Part shown: positions 13,282 to 13,321 of the stretch, piece by piece
Layout of the letters: each line of letters begins with the position of its first letter
How positions within the stretch are numbered: position 1 is the first letter of the stretch
Source of the DNA: CAZJGG01 sp964545475
GTDB lineage: Bacteria; Bacillota; Clostridia; Lachnospirales; JAISER01
Length of the DNA: 13,321 bases
Assembly: GCA_964545475.1 (NCBI GenBank)
Contig: CAZJGG010000073.1
Span: 1 to 13,321 of the forward strand
Direction of reading: 5' to 3'
Made by a program: the position numbers and the translations under genes
The notes under the pieces: generated by a model
What the model was told of the DNA's origin: nothing
What the model saw: the letters and a program-made list of their open reading frames with translations, nothing else
Database searches by the model: none

Positions 13282-13321
13282 TTATTTAGCGGAACCAAAA
13301 TCAGCAACTTTCCATTGAATT
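13282..13321 (-). CDS. Possible 3' end of a gene entering from the right
   Basis: An open - strand frame runs in from the window edge, reads IQWKVADFGSAK and stops with TAA at 13282-13284, six bases before the inverted repeat at 13235-13275. Twelve residues are too few to assign a family; other frames cannot be excluded. It is listed because a stop followed by a hairpin is what a real gene end would look like. Confidence 0.25.
   Translation of the reverse strand, partial: IQWKVADFGSAK

Overview
The window is AT-rich DNA with strong AAGGAGG-type ribosome binding sites and short intergenic gaps, which suggests a low-GC Bacillota (Firmicutes) host, probably in a mobile or phage-derived region. 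No species can be named from the sequence alone.

Left part (1-2871, + strand). A structured leader with nested inverted repeats precedes a phage-style family A DNA polymerase. This polymerase has the 3'-5' exonuclease and polymerase domains but no 5' nuclease domain. A GGGGAATAC repeat cluster follows, then a tyrosine integrase whose reading frame leaves the family just after the HDLRH motif. It therefore lacks the distal His/Trp and the catalytic Tyr.

Island (about 2869-13212, all genes on the - strand). A 31-bp direct repeat with one mismatch brackets about 10.3 kb. The left copy begins at the codon where the integrase breaks. In transcription order the island holds: a hairpin and an extended -10 promoter; a large membrane-anchored YobI-like P-loop NTPase; a frameshifted remnant of a glycosylase gene; a second copy of the same promoter; then a tightly packed run of seven genes. 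These are a Fic-fold protein with a winged helix, a 2-TM beta-rich protein resembling CBASS Cap15 effectors, a SIR2-like protein, a small glycine-rich protein starting Met-Gly, a PfkB kinase/nucleoside deoxyribosyltransferase fusion, a QueC-like enzyme and an OGG/HhH-GPD glycosylase. A 19-bp-stem terminator closes the run.

Main proposal. The last four genes look like a QueC-centred antiviral system that is neither type IV CBASS (no CD-NTase or TGT gene seen) nor Qat (no QatA-like ATPase or TatD nuclease in the core). By analogy with what I recall for Cap9 and QatC, the QueC-like enzyme may attach a 7-deazaguanine base to the exposed N-terminal glycine of the small protein. The PfkB-NDT and OGG-like proteins would supply, remove or sense nucleosides or bases, and the SIR2-like and/or 2-TM proteins would act as effectors. 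The promoter copies and glycosylase remnant suggest that related operons of this kind have recombined here. The functional model is inference; gene families, gene order, repeats and overlaps are read from the sequence.
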